DNA of 64,000 nt from Caballeronia glebae (GTDB taxonomy: Bacteria; Pseudomonadota; Gammaproteobacteria; Burkholderiales; Burkholderiaceae), in the NCBI RefSeq assembly GCF_001545035.1, contig NZ_FCOJ02000021.1, forward strand, positions 47,629 to 111,628. The letters are read 5' to 3'. Position numbers and translations under genes: made by a program. Shown here one piece after another: positions 43,044 through 51,108 of the stretch. Under the pieces are notes generated by a model that saw nothing but the letters and a program-made list of their open reading frames with translations, made no database searches and had not been told where the DNA came from. Within the stretch, counting starts at the first letter, position 1. Every line of letters starts with the position of its first letter.

Positions 43044-45482
43044 ATGGGTCTTTTCGCACAAGAAGAGCAGGGCACACCAGATGCTCCGCGTGGTGGCTTC
43101 CTGAAGCGGTTTCGCGCACCGCGCTCGAGCTTCATTGAGCCCGGCACGGGTGCGGAACCGAAGTTCGCGGCCGGTGAGCCGGTTGCGGGAAAACGCAAAC
43201 GGCGGGAAATATTGGCCGACGAAACGGCAACCGAGCAGGCGTCGCCGGTGAGCACGCGCGCGGTGAATCCCCAAGTCACGTTTCTCGGTCGCGCGCTGTC
43301 GGGGGGCGACATTGAGGACGTCGAGAGCACAGAGGTTGGCGATGATTGGCACTCGCCGGCGCAGGCGGTGCCTGAGAGATCCGAAACTCTGGCCGGTGTG
43401 ACCGATGAAGATGTGGCCTTTCGTCCGTTCGTCCCGCCCAGTTTCGAACGACCCACCTTCGCGAGTATGTCTGCGGCGTTGGCGGCCAGGGAGCACGGCG
43501 TGCAAGTGAATGGCGCAGCCTCGACAGTCGAATCGGTGGCGGCCGCTGCCCAATCCAGCTACGCGCCACAGCCTGAACTCCAGCCTGTGGTAGCGCCGTC
43601 GGCAGACCTTGCGCACGATGCTGACGCCGCGGACGATTCGCCTTCTGACACGCGCGGCCGGTCTGGTGCAAACGCGAGCCCGCTTGCGTTCGAGAAGCAA
43701 GCGGATGTCGCTCCTCAGCGGCCTATCGCCTCCGCCGAGAAAAAGTCGATGTCTGCGCCCACGAAGGCAGAGCAGGAACAGCCAGCGGAAGACGAAGATC
43801 AACCCGAGGGCGGTGGATTGTCTTCCGGGCGGCCGGAACTCGTGTCGCCCGATTCACTTCCTGACTTCAAGCGCATTCTGACCGTAGCGAATGACGATGC
43901 CGCGCTGCGCATTCCTGCGGCCGCGCGCAAGGAGTTTGTCGCCGTCGAACTGCAGCCGGGCGTGGCAATCACGGTGGCGACCGCACGATTTGCGGAAAAG
44001 GCCCAGTACGCAACCTTCATCAAGGATCTGGGTGCGAACGACATTCTCGTGCGCGAGGAGATGATCGCGACCGATGCCGTGATCGCCGCGATCTACTCGG
44101 GGAAGGCAGCTGCGTCTGCGAACTCCACGGTTCGCGAAGCGAGCCGGGCGATCGGCAATTTCCGCGACATCGTTGAGGCCGCGCATGCATACGGCGCGAG
44201 CGACATTCACTTTGAGCCACGCGAGTTTCACAACGAGGTCGAAGTTCGGTTTCGCGTGAACGGCGACATGTACACGTTCAGCCGCATGCCGAAGGCCATC
44301 GTGCGTCGGGCGTTGTTCGCGGCGTACAGCGATCTCGTTCAGCGCAACACGAACTCGGGCAACAGCTTCCAGCCGAGCGCGCCGCAGTCGGCGATGATTC
44401 CGCTGGTCGTCAAGACGGACACGGTCAACTTGCGCTGGCAGTCATCCCCGCTCGTTGGCGGCTATGACGTCACGCTGCGTCTGCTCGACGGCAACTTCAA
44501 GAACTATTCGGTGCTGCTGCCCAAAGACATGGGCCTTGAGAAGAGCCAGCTTGAGCTGATCGAAACGCTCAACTTTGTGAGCGGCGGCATCACGGCGCTC
44601 ACCGGCGAGACCGGTTCCGGTAAGACGACAACGCTCCGCGCGCTCTCGTACATGCTGCCAGATCGGGAGCTCAAGAAGCAGTTCGCGGTGAACGAGCCGT
44701 CCGAGTATCCGATGCCGTGGCTGTCAGACTACTCGATCATCCGCCGCCCGGACGAGACCGACGATGAAGCCAACCGCAAGTATGCGGAGGTGATTCGAAC
44801 GCTGATGCGGCAGGACCCGGACGATTTGACGATCGGCGAGGTCCGCGATCGCGTTGTGATGGGTTTGGTCGCGGAACTGGCGCTGACCGGTCACCCGGTG
44901 CGATTCTCGCTGCACGCCGGCGACATCATCGCGGCCGTGATGCGCATGGCGGGGGGGCGGCTGCAACTTCCGATCGACGAGCTCGCTTCCGAGGGATTTA
45001 TCAATGCAGTGGGCAACCAGAAGCTGATTCCGACGCTTTGCGAGCACTGCAAGCTGCCGGCCGAAGACGTGATGCCCAAAGCCGATCTGGAATTGCTGCG
45101 CACGAAGTTCGGTCTCGACACCTCGGCGATGGCGTGCCGCAACTATGACGGCTGCGAGCACTGCCGGCTGAAGGGGCTTTTCACGCGCAACGGCAAGGTG
45201 GCAGGCGGCACCAAACGCCCGTCGTTGGCTGCCGAGTTGTATCGCCCGACCCCGGAATTCCTGGAGCGTGTTGCCCTGCGCGATTGGGCCGGTGCGCGCG
45301 CAGTTTGGCGCGGCGAGCGTCGTACCGGCTTCGCTAACGCCGATATGAATGGAAAGACGCTATATGAACATGCTCTTTTCAAGGCTTCGCGCGGATTGAT
45401 TGACCCACAATTCATCAATCGCTCGATGCAGTCGTTCGCGCAGTACCGCGTGATGCCCGGCGTCGATGGTTTGATGGTCTAA
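43044..45482 (+). CDS. pilQ: PilQ: type IVB pilus assembly ATPase with long N-terminal extension
   Basis: An 812-aa GspE/PilB-type ATPase. The first roughly 260 residues are acidic and low complexity and exceed the length of R64 PilQ (about 500 aa). The ATPase region has ASDIHFEPREFHNEVEVRFR, Walker A LTGETGSGKTTTLR (about residues 518-531), an Asp-rich box, LMRQDPDDLTIGEVRD as Walker B, and a His box LTGHPVRFSLHAGD. A Cys pair set near 675-710 (CEHCKLP, CEHCRLKG) is a zinc-site candidate. It powers pilus extension in the cytoplasm. Confidence 0.9.
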   Translation: MGLFAQEEQGTPDAPRGGFLKRFRAPRSSFIEPGTGAEPKFAAGEPVAGKRKRREILADETATEQASPVSTRAVNPQVTFLGRALSGGDIEDVESTEVGDDWHSPAQAVPERSETLAGVTDEDVAFRPFVPPSFERPTFASMSAALAAREHGVQVNGAASTVESVAAAAQSSYAPQPELQPVVAPSADLAHDADAADDSPSDTRGRSGANASPLAFEKQADVAPQRPIASAEKKSMSAPTKAEQEQPAEDEDQPEGGGLSSGRPELVSPDSLPDFKRILTVANDDAALRIPAAARKEFVAVELQPGVAITVATARFAEKAQYATFIKDLGANDILVREEMIATDAVIAAIYSGKAAASANSTVREASRAIGNFRDIVEAAHAYGASDIHFEPREFHNEVEVRFRVNGDMYTFSRMPKAIVRRALFAAYSDLVQRNTNSGNSFQPSAPQSAMIPLVVKTDTVNLRWQSSPLVGGYDVTLRLLDGNFKNYSVLLPKDMGLEKSQLELIETLNFVSGGITALTGETGSGKTTTLRALSYMLPDRELKKQFAVNEPSEYPMPWLSDYSIIRRPDETDDEANRKYAEVIRTLMRQDPDDLTIGEVRDRVVMGLVAELALTGHPVRFSLHAGDIIAAVMRMAGGRLQLPIDELASEGFINAVGNQKLIPTLCEHCKLPAEDVMPKADLELLRTKFGLDTSAMACRNYDGCEHCRLKGLFTRNGKVAGGTKRPSLAAELYRPTPEFLERVALRDWAGARAVWRGERRTGFANADMNGKTLYEHALFKASRGLIDPQFINRSMQSFAQYRVMPGVDGLMV

Positions 45483-45496
45483 CCCTGCAATCCTTC

Positions 45497-46615
45497 ATGA
45501 TCACCACGTTCGCAAAGATGCTGCCCGTGCGGCAGCAGTTGGTCGTCGCGCGCTGGCGGTTTCAAAAAGTCCGCGAGGACTTCTACCGAGAGACGCGCCT
45601 CGATATCGCAGCGAAAGGCCTGCGCAACACGGAGACGCTGTTCGACCGGCTGGAAACGTACGAGAAGCGGAGCCGCTCTCGAGGCAAGCTTCAGTGGCGC
45701 GTGTTCGCGCGCATCCGCGAGACGATGCAGCGCGGGGAGAGCTTCGCGCTTGCGATCAAGCCATTCATTCCCGGCGACGAGTATGCGCTGCTGGACATCG
45801 CTGACGAGTCTTCACGCGAGGATGCGGTCGTTCGCGGCTTCGAGCTCGCGGAAATGGCGGCGAAGGCCAAGCGCGTGCTGTCGTCGACTACCTCCGTGCA
45901 GATGGCCTACCCGGCGCTGCTGCTCGTATATATGTACGCATACTGCATGCTGTTTGGCGGCGTCATCTTCCCGCAGGTGCTCGACGTGCGGCCGCTCGAC
46001 CAATGGCCGGATCTTGGCCGCTTCCTTTACCACGTCGACACGTTCTGCTACGAGTATTGGTGGCTCACGCTCACGGCGGTGATCGGCTTTGTGCTTGCTT
46101 ACTTCTCGAGCCTGAAGCGTTGGTCCGGGCCCATGCGGGACAAATTCGATCGGATGCCGCTGCTTTGGCGCAATCGCCGCGACCTCCGCGCGGCGCTGCT
46201 CATCGTCTCGCTCGCAGGCCTGTTCGATTCCAACCTCACGCTGCGCGCGGCGCTCGACCGGCTTCTCAAGACGGCCGATCCGTGGCTGCGCTGGCATTTG
46301 AAGATCATGGATCGACGCTTGACGGCGCGATCCGATGAGCCGATGCGTGCGCTTGACACCGGCATCTTCTCGGTGACGATCGTGGACACGATCACCGACG
46401 CCGCGGGCCGCGATCAGTTCGAAGCCGCTATCAAGAGCCTTGGCCGCGATTCGCTCGACCGCGTCGTTGAAACAGTCAAGCGCAACGCCCGGATGACGCA
46501 CTTCATGCTGCTGGGCTTTGCGGCGGCACTGTTTCTGACTCTTGGCATCGGCTCATATGTCGTCACCGGTGCCGTCAATCTCACATCGGGGAATCCCGCC
46601 GCTACCAGCTACTAA
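45497..46615 (+). CDS. pilR: PilR: type IVB pilus inner-membrane platform protein (GspF family)
   Basis: A 372-aa T2SF-family protein with two cytoplasmic helical bundles and three membrane helices, about residues 136-158 (VQMAYPALLLVYMYAYCML), 187-206 (WWLTLTAVIGFVLAYFSS) and 337-360. The platform protein converts ATPase movement into pilin insertion. It lies between the ATPase and pilin genes, the R64 order. Confidence 0.9.
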   Translation: MITTFAKMLPVRQQLVVARWRFQKVREDFYRETRLDIAAKGLRNTETLFDRLETYEKRSRSRGKLQWRVFARIRETMQRGESFALAIKPFIPGDEYALLDIADESSREDAVVRGFELAEMAAKAKRVLSSTTSVQMAYPALLLVYMYAYCMLFGGVIFPQVLDVRPLDQWPDLGRFLYHVDTFCYEYWWLTLTAVIGFVLAYFSSLKRWSGPMRDKFDRMPLLWRNRRDLRAALLIVSLAGLFDSNLTLRAALDRLLKTADPWLRWHLKIMDRRLTARSDEPMRALDTGIFSVTIVDTITDAAGRDQFEAAIKSLGRDSLDRVVETVKRNARMTHFMLLGFAAALFLTLGIGSYVVTGAVNLTSGNPAATSY

Positions 46616-46626
46616 GGACATACAAA

Positions 46627-47256
46627 ATGACCAACGAGAAAGAAGAAGCCGCCCAGATGGACACGATTGAGACGGATCCCATCAAGGCGCGGCGCGCGCG
46701 CATGCTCAAGATGGCGCGTGCGAACAAGCAGTCAGGCGAGTTGTCCATGATTGAAGCAGGCGCGGTGATGGCAGGTGCCGCACTGCTTGCGTTGGCCGTT
46801 TATGCGGGCGGTAAGTACCTGCTCGATCTGATTCATTCGTCGCAGTTCAAAAGCGAAGCGCAGATGTTCCACACCGGGATCCTGAACGCGACGCAGAACG
46901 ACGCCGACTTCTCCGCGGAGGCCCTCACCATCCTGGCGCAGAACCACGCCTTCGATTCGGCGGGTTCGCGCGTCGCATCGGATAAGTCGTCGGTCAAGGG
47001 CATGTTCAATGGCACGGTGACCGCTGCCGTTGGGACGCTCACCACATCCAATGATGCGCTGATCCTGACGTATCCGGTCACTTCGACGGTTTGCTCGCTA
47101 AGTGCCGCAGCACTCGTCACCGTGTACACGCAGGTGACGGTGAACGGCACGACGATCTTCTCGCCGACGACGACGTTCAATCCGGCAACGGTTGCGACGG
47201 CCTGCGCGTCCAACGGCGCAATGGCGTCGATGGCGCTGTGGACCACTCGGACCTAA
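46627..47256 (+). CDS. pilS: PilS: type IVB major pilin precursor
   Basis: A 209-aa prepilin with an unusually long charged leader (about 37 residues) before SG/ELSMIEAGAVMAGAALLAL, where cleavage after Gly37 is expected. The hydrophobic helix (AGAVMAGAALLALAVYAGG) is the pilus core; the C-terminal domain has two Cys (CSLSAA and TACASN) that could form the disulfide loop. A Glu sits at +6 rather than the usual +5. AAGGA precedes the ATG. Major subunit of a thin pilus by position and length. Confidence 0.85.
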   Translation: MTNEKEEAAQMDTIETDPIKARRARMLKMARANKQSGELSMIEAGAVMAGAALLALAVYAGGKYLLDLIHSSQFKSEAQMFHTGILNATQNDADFSAEALTILAQNHAFDSAGSRVASDKSSVKGMFNGTVTAAVGTLTTSNDALILTYPVTSTVCSLSAAALVTVYTQVTVNGTTIFSPTTTFNPATVATACASNGAMASMALWTTRT

Positions 47257-47271
47257 TCGCGGGCCGCCGAT

Positions 47272-48573
47272 ATGGGAAGCATTCTTGAGATGTTGATTGT
47301 CCTGATCGGCGCGGCCTTGCTGACGGTACAGGGAATCAAAGAAGACATCGCTGCCAAGCGCCAAAATCTACTTCAGATCGAAGGGCAGAATATTGCGTCG
47401 ATCAACTCGGCGCTTGGCAGTTACATCACCAACAACTACGCGTCGCTGATTCCAGCGGGGTTTTCGCAGACGACGTCCACGCCTATCGCTGCTCCGACGC
47501 TGGCGCAACTGAGCGCGCAGTCAAACAACAAGGTTGCGTTCAAGAATGGGCCGTTTTGGGGTGGCACGTACCAGATCGCTCTATCAGTTGTGCCCGACAA
47601 CTGTTCGACCGCAGCGGGCAATTGCCATATCGCCTCGCAAATCTATCCGAGCCTGCCGCTTATCAGCATGACGGACAAGACGGCTGACATCGCGGGAGCC
47701 GGTGTCCTCGCTGCGGCCGGAGGTGCGCAGTTCGGCTATTCGACAAACCGAGCGCCAGCGACGGTGACCGGCATTCATGGCGGCTGGACGCTGCCTAATC
47801 CAGTAGGCAGTAAGGCTGGGATGGTATTGGCGATCAACGGCTTTGGCGCGGACGGTAATTCGCCGTATTACCGCCGTGATGGTGCGCTGCCGCTGACCGG
47901 CACGATGAACGCCAATAATCAGGACATGCAGAACGTCGGCAATGTCACGCTCGGTGCGAACAAGGTCTTGAAGTTGCAGGCGGGCAACAGCCTGCAGATC
48001 GACAACGGCGCGATGTACTACGGTGACAGCGTGAACGCGGCCGTGCGTACCAAGGGCAACCTCTATGTGCAGAACTATCAGGGAACGGGACCGGCCGGGC
48101 TCAACGTCGGGGACGTCAGTTCGTCAGGGACCGTCTCAGGCAACACCATCAACGGCGATGTTGCGAACATCAACTACACCGCCAGCAAGTGCAGTTGGAA
48201 CGGAGTGACGATTCGCAACAACCTCATGTACGTGTGCAATAAGTGGGGCAACTGGGTAGGTGCGAGCACTTTGGTGAGCAACCAGTCGGCAGATGCCCAG
48301 TACAGCGGTTGGTATAACGGATGGGGCGTTACACCTCCGTCATGCGGCCCCGGCGGCACCGCGTGGTATCGCATCATCCCGCAATCGCTGACGACCGACT
48401 ATTCGAATCACAATCCGCCGATCTCGGGCGCGCGTTACACGATGGGTTGGAACGGCTCGCAATGGGTGCTCCAGATCTATGACGTGCTGGCTGACGGCGC
48501 AAATACGCTTGTGCAAGATCAGCTCGGCCTCCAAGCGCAAATCGACGTTGGCTGCAACTACTCAAACCAATAA
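47272..48573 (+). CDS. pilV: PilV: minor pilin / tip adhesin
   Basis: A 433-aa protein with a very short leader (MG/SILEMLIVLIGAALLT) giving a type IVB pilin helix, a long pilin-like body with a collagen-free Asn/Gly-rich middle (GALPLTGTMNANNQDMQNV), and a C-terminal Cys/Trp-rich domain (SKCSWNGVTIRNNLMYVCNK) like R64 PilV tips that bind recipient lipopolysaccharide. No shufflon repeats or inverted alternative C-termini were seen and no rci-type recombinase is adjacent, so the tip appears fixed. No good ribosome-binding site was seen, suggesting coupling to pilS. Confidence 0.85.
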   Translation: MGSILEMLIVLIGAALLTVQGIKEDIAAKRQNLLQIEGQNIASINSALGSYITNNYASLIPAGFSQTTSTPIAAPTLAQLSAQSNNKVAFKNGPFWGGTYQIALSVVPDNCSTAAGNCHIASQIYPSLPLISMTDKTADIAGAGVLAAAGGAQFGYSTNRAPATVTGIHGGWTLPNPVGSKAGMVLAINGFGADGNSPYYRRDGALPLTGTMNANNQDMQNVGNVTLGANKVLKLQAGNSLQIDNGAMYYGDSVNAAVRTKGNLYVQNYQGTGPAGLNVGDVSSSGTVSGNTINGDVANINYTASKCSWNGVTIRNNLMYVCNKWGNWVGASTLVSNQSADAQYSGWYNGWGVTPPSCGPGGTAWYRIIPQSLTTDYSNHNPPISGARYTMGWNGSQWVLQIYDVLADGANTLVQDQLGLQAQIDVGCNYSNQ

Positions 48574-48577
48574 GGAC

Positions 48578-49219
48578 ATGAAAAGAATTGGGACGGGAAT
48601 CTCGTTGGCATTGATGGCGACGCTTAGCGGTGTGCTGACGGCTCCAGTCACTGCCAATGCGGAATGGGTACAGAATCCTATCGGCGTTCCGCGTGCTCCC
48701 GGTTGCGATCCAGGGTATTCGTGGCAGAAGCTCGGTGTACGGTATCAATGTGCCACGCCGCAACCTAATTGCGCATACGGCTTCGCTATCGGACCAGTGT
48801 GGACAGGAACAGCTTGGAGCTATTCCTGCAATATACCGCCCCCGCCAGCGTGCCCGAGCGGTACTAACCAGACGGCTGCTCCATCGTGGAACGGCGCGGC
48901 GTGGGTTGGACAGACTTGCCAACCAGCTAACCCACAGATCAAGGACCCTCAGTCGCAGTGTGCAGCCCGCGCTCTGCAAGACGGCATCGCGATTGGGCCA
49001 GTGACGCGACAATATAAATACAATTCCTCTGCAGGAGCGGCAACATCGTACTACCACGACGGCTCCCAAGGACCGTATTGGGAAGCAGGCGCCGAGTCGG
49101 GGACAACGTGGACAATCATGTGTACCTATGTGAATGCTACAGGTGATCCGGTGCCCGAAAGCTACTGGCAATACCTCAGGACGCCGGACATACCGTACGT
49201 GGACCCAGGCGGCGGTTAA
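48578..49219 (+). CDS. Secreted Cys/Trp-rich protein, probable pilus accessory or adhesin
   Basis: A 213-aa exported protein starting MKRIGTGISLALMATLSGVL; the longer frame overlapping pilV is rejected. The signal peptide ends TANA. The mature part has repeated short units of the form C-x-x-G...W-x-G-x-x-W (GCDPGYSWQKLGVRYQC, CAYGFAIGPVWTGTAWSYSC, CPSGTNQTAAPSWNGAAWVG) with paired Cys. The spacing of four bases after pilV and the terminator that follows make it the last gene of the pilus operon. The repeats resemble those of PilV-type tips; a carbohydrate- or surface-binding role is inferred. Confidence 0.6.
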   Translation: MKRIGTGISLALMATLSGVLTAPVTANAEWVQNPIGVPRAPGCDPGYSWQKLGVRYQCATPQPNCAYGFAIGPVWTGTAWSYSCNIPPPPACPSGTNQTAAPSWNGAAWVGQTCQPANPQIKDPQSQCAARALQDGIAIGPVTRQYKYNSSAGAATSYYHDGSQGPYWEAGAESGTTWTIMCTYVNATGDPVPESYWQYLRTPDIPYVDPGGG

Positions 49220-49232
49220 AGTCGCAAACCAA

Positions 49233-49265
49233 AACGCCTCGGAGCTACGCTTCGGAGCGTTTTTC
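49233..49265 (+). terminator. Rho-independent terminator of the pilus operon
   Basis: AACGCCTCGGAG pairs with CTTCGGAGCGTT (one mismatch, two wobbles) around a five-base loop and is followed by TTTT. It lies just after the last gene of the operon. Confidence 0.75.
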
Positions 49266-49283
49266 CGTCAGCGTCCGGCACCC

Positions 49284-49308
49284 AAAAAAACCGCCGATCA
49301 ACTGGCGG
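49284..49308 (-). terminator. Rho-independent terminator of the CAP-domain lipoprotein gene
   Basis: On the minus strand CCGCC and GGCGG form a GC stem around an eight-base loop followed by a run of seven T residues. It lies 30 bases beyond the stop of the convergent minus-strand gene. Confidence 0.7.
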
Positions 49309-49337
49309 CTTGTCCAACTATTACGAGACGTTCCTTG

Positions 49338-50330
49338 TTAGCCGATGACGTTACCGGTCGTGAAACTGAAGGTACGTGAGAATGCAGCACCGTTGATGGT
49401 GCCCGTCAGCGAAACCGTGTATTGCGAGTTCGGAGACAACGGCGTGGTCGGATACGCAACGCCCATCCACGACGGAAGAATCTTGTTCGGGTCTTTGGCC
49501 GAATCGAGAACCTGCAAGCCGATCACGTGCGACGACAAATCCGTCATGGTGCCCGTTTGCATAACGATGGTGTCAGTCGGGTTGCCCGCAACAGCAACCG
49601 GCGTACCCCAATTGCCGGACGTTGCAGGCGGGACCGGGATTTCTCCACCAGCCGAGTAGGCAACACCAGTCGTTCCTTGGCAGGGGAACGTCAACGGCGC
49701 GTTGGTCGTGACCTGCTGATAGTTCGTCAGATTCAGTGCGTAGTATTCCTCCGGGAAACCGTTATAGGTCGTGGCGACCTTGCCGATGCCGACCGTATTC
49801 GTAGGCGACGCAGCGATCATGATGTGATACACGCCCGAAATCAGGCCATAGACGGCTTGCTGACCATATTGTGTTTCTGTCCACGTGGCGGGCGTATAGA
49901 AGCCACCTGACACCCCGACCGAACCGTTGGTGGCCATATATCCGAAATGGGCTGCGCGATCAGTGTAGTTCACGCCTGTGAAGCCGGGATTACCCGCCAC
50001 TTCGGTATCCGTAAAAACGTTGTTGGTTGCAAGGTACTGCGCGTGTGCCGCCGTCGCCTGATCGAGCGCGGTGTTTTCCTGAAGGGCCGGAAAGCCGCAT
50101 TGCTGACGCTGTTGGTTTAGCAGGTTAAACGCGGCCAGATGGAAGCTGTCAGCCGGGTACTGAGGCGTCGTCAAATTCGCCGGATTCGTCGTCGCCGGCG
50201 TGCTGGCGCCACTCGCCGGGGCCGCAGGCGATGCATCGCTGCTGCTACCACCACCGCCGCCGCAAGCGGCCACCAGCAGCGATGCAGCGATCGCTGCCAT
50301 CGAGGGTTTGAAGCTTTTCTGAATGGTCAT
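49338..50330 (-). CDS. CAP (SCP/PR-1)-domain lipoprotein
   Basis: A 330-aa lipoprotein. The lipobox LVAACGG places the modified Cys near residue 23, followed by a Gly/Ser/Ala linker. The CAP domain has NLLNQQRQQCGFPAL, LDQATAAHAQYLATNN and a C-terminal beta sandwich (YTVSLTGTINGAAFSRTFSF) not part of CAP. CAP lipoproteins are common in Burkholderia and are mostly of unknown function; some act on lipids or envelope. It is convergent with the pilus operon and separated by back-to-back terminators. Confidence 0.82.
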   Translation of the reverse strand: MTIQKSFKPSMAAIAASLLVAACGGGGGSSSDASPAAPASGASTPATTNPANLTTPQYPADSFHLAAFNLLNQQRQQCGFPALQENTALDQATAAHAQYLATNNVFTDTEVAGNPGFTGVNYTDRAAHFGYMATNGSVGVSGGFYTPATWTETQYGQQAVYGLISGVYHIMIAASPTNTVGIGKVATTYNGFPEEYYALNLTNYQQVTTNAPLTFPCQGTTGVAYSAGGEIPVPPATSGNWGTPVAVAGNPTDTIVMQTGTMTDLSSHVIGLQVLDSAKDPNKILPSWMGVAYPTTPLSPNSQYTVSLTGTINGAAFSRTFSFTTGNVIG

Positions 50331-50540
50331 TTGTTGTTTCCGATCTAGTTGTTGCAGTCGCCCCGCGATCTGCTTACTTTCATCTTATCGAGCGGTGTTC
50401 GAAGTCAAGCCGTCTTGAAAAACCGCCTCGAAACCGCTTTCGTCGTTGGCAAATTGCCGTTGGCCAATCGGCGGCGCACGCATTGTAATACCCGGTAAGA
50501 GTTCCAATTTTCGGCACCGTTGTTTGATCGCAACCGTTTG

Positions 50541-50915
50541 CTATCGCTGCTGTCCTCGGGCGCGGAAGTGCTTCACCCGCAAGACGACGAAAACGACGCC
50601 GAGCACCGCTGCGACCGTTACTGGCTGCGTCGCCCCGACCGAAGACAGGAGCGCCGTTCCGCCCCAAAGCAAGACCAGGAAGGTCGCGAGCGCGCCGAAT
50701 GCTTTGCTTTCCAACACCCTGACGAACCGCCGTCTGTCCGAGCCGAATTTTTGCGAGAAGCGGCCGTTGCTTCGCTCAAGGTCGAATGCATTTGAGTGCG
50801 ATACAGTCGCTCGGTCTGCGCGATAGTGCCTCTCGTACCGCCTGAACCGTCCGTCACCGCGGCCCTGGAGCCATGCGACGACGCTGTCGGGAAAGAGGTA
50901 GGCGAAGTCCTGCAT
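50541..50915 (-). CDS. Small membrane protein (124 aa)
   Basis: The N-terminal 60 residues are charged (YLFPDSVVAWLQGRGDGRFR) and the C-terminal half has two hydrophobic helices (AFGALATFLVLLWGGTALLS and VTVAAVLGVVFVVLRV). Its ATG follows the stop of the tiny gene at 50919-51089 by four bases, so the two are coupled. Family not recognised. Confidence 0.5.
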   Translation of the reverse strand: MQDFAYLFPDSVVAWLQGRGDGRFRRYERHYRADRATVSHSNAFDLERSNGRFSQKFGSDRRRFVRVLESKAFGALATFLVLLWGGTALLSSVGATQPVTVAAVLGVVFVVLRVKHFRARGQQR

Positions 50916-50918
50916 GGC

Positions 50919-51089
50919 TCAATGCGTCACGTCGGAGTGGAACTCGATGGCACCAACCGCTTCGGGAATGCAGCGTCCGTCGGCGTCGCCGAAGTAGGCG
51001 CCCGTCTCGAGGTCGAGCCAGCCGAACTGCGCCCGGCCGTCGCGTGAGAAAACAATGAGTCCAGCTTCGACTGAAAATTTACGTAACAT
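50919..51089 (-). CDS. Small hypothetical protein (56 aa)
   Basis: A short frame with GGAG seven bases before ATG encodes MLRKFSVEAGLIVFSRDGRA followed by FGWLDLETGAYFGDADGRCI and a stop just before the next gene. Composition and tight spacing between the FlhC-like gene and the membrane-protein gene support it as real. Function unknown. Confidence 0.55.
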   Translation of the reverse strand: MLRKFSVEAGLIVFSRDGRAQFGWLDLETGAYFGDADGRCIPEAVGAIEFHSDVTH

Positions 51090-51108
51090 CGCTCAACTCC
51101 AGTTTGGA

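Noticed and set aside
47272..48573. Shufflon at the 3' end of pilV
   Set aside because: No inverted alternative C-termini, no repeated recombination sites and no recombinase gene beside it.
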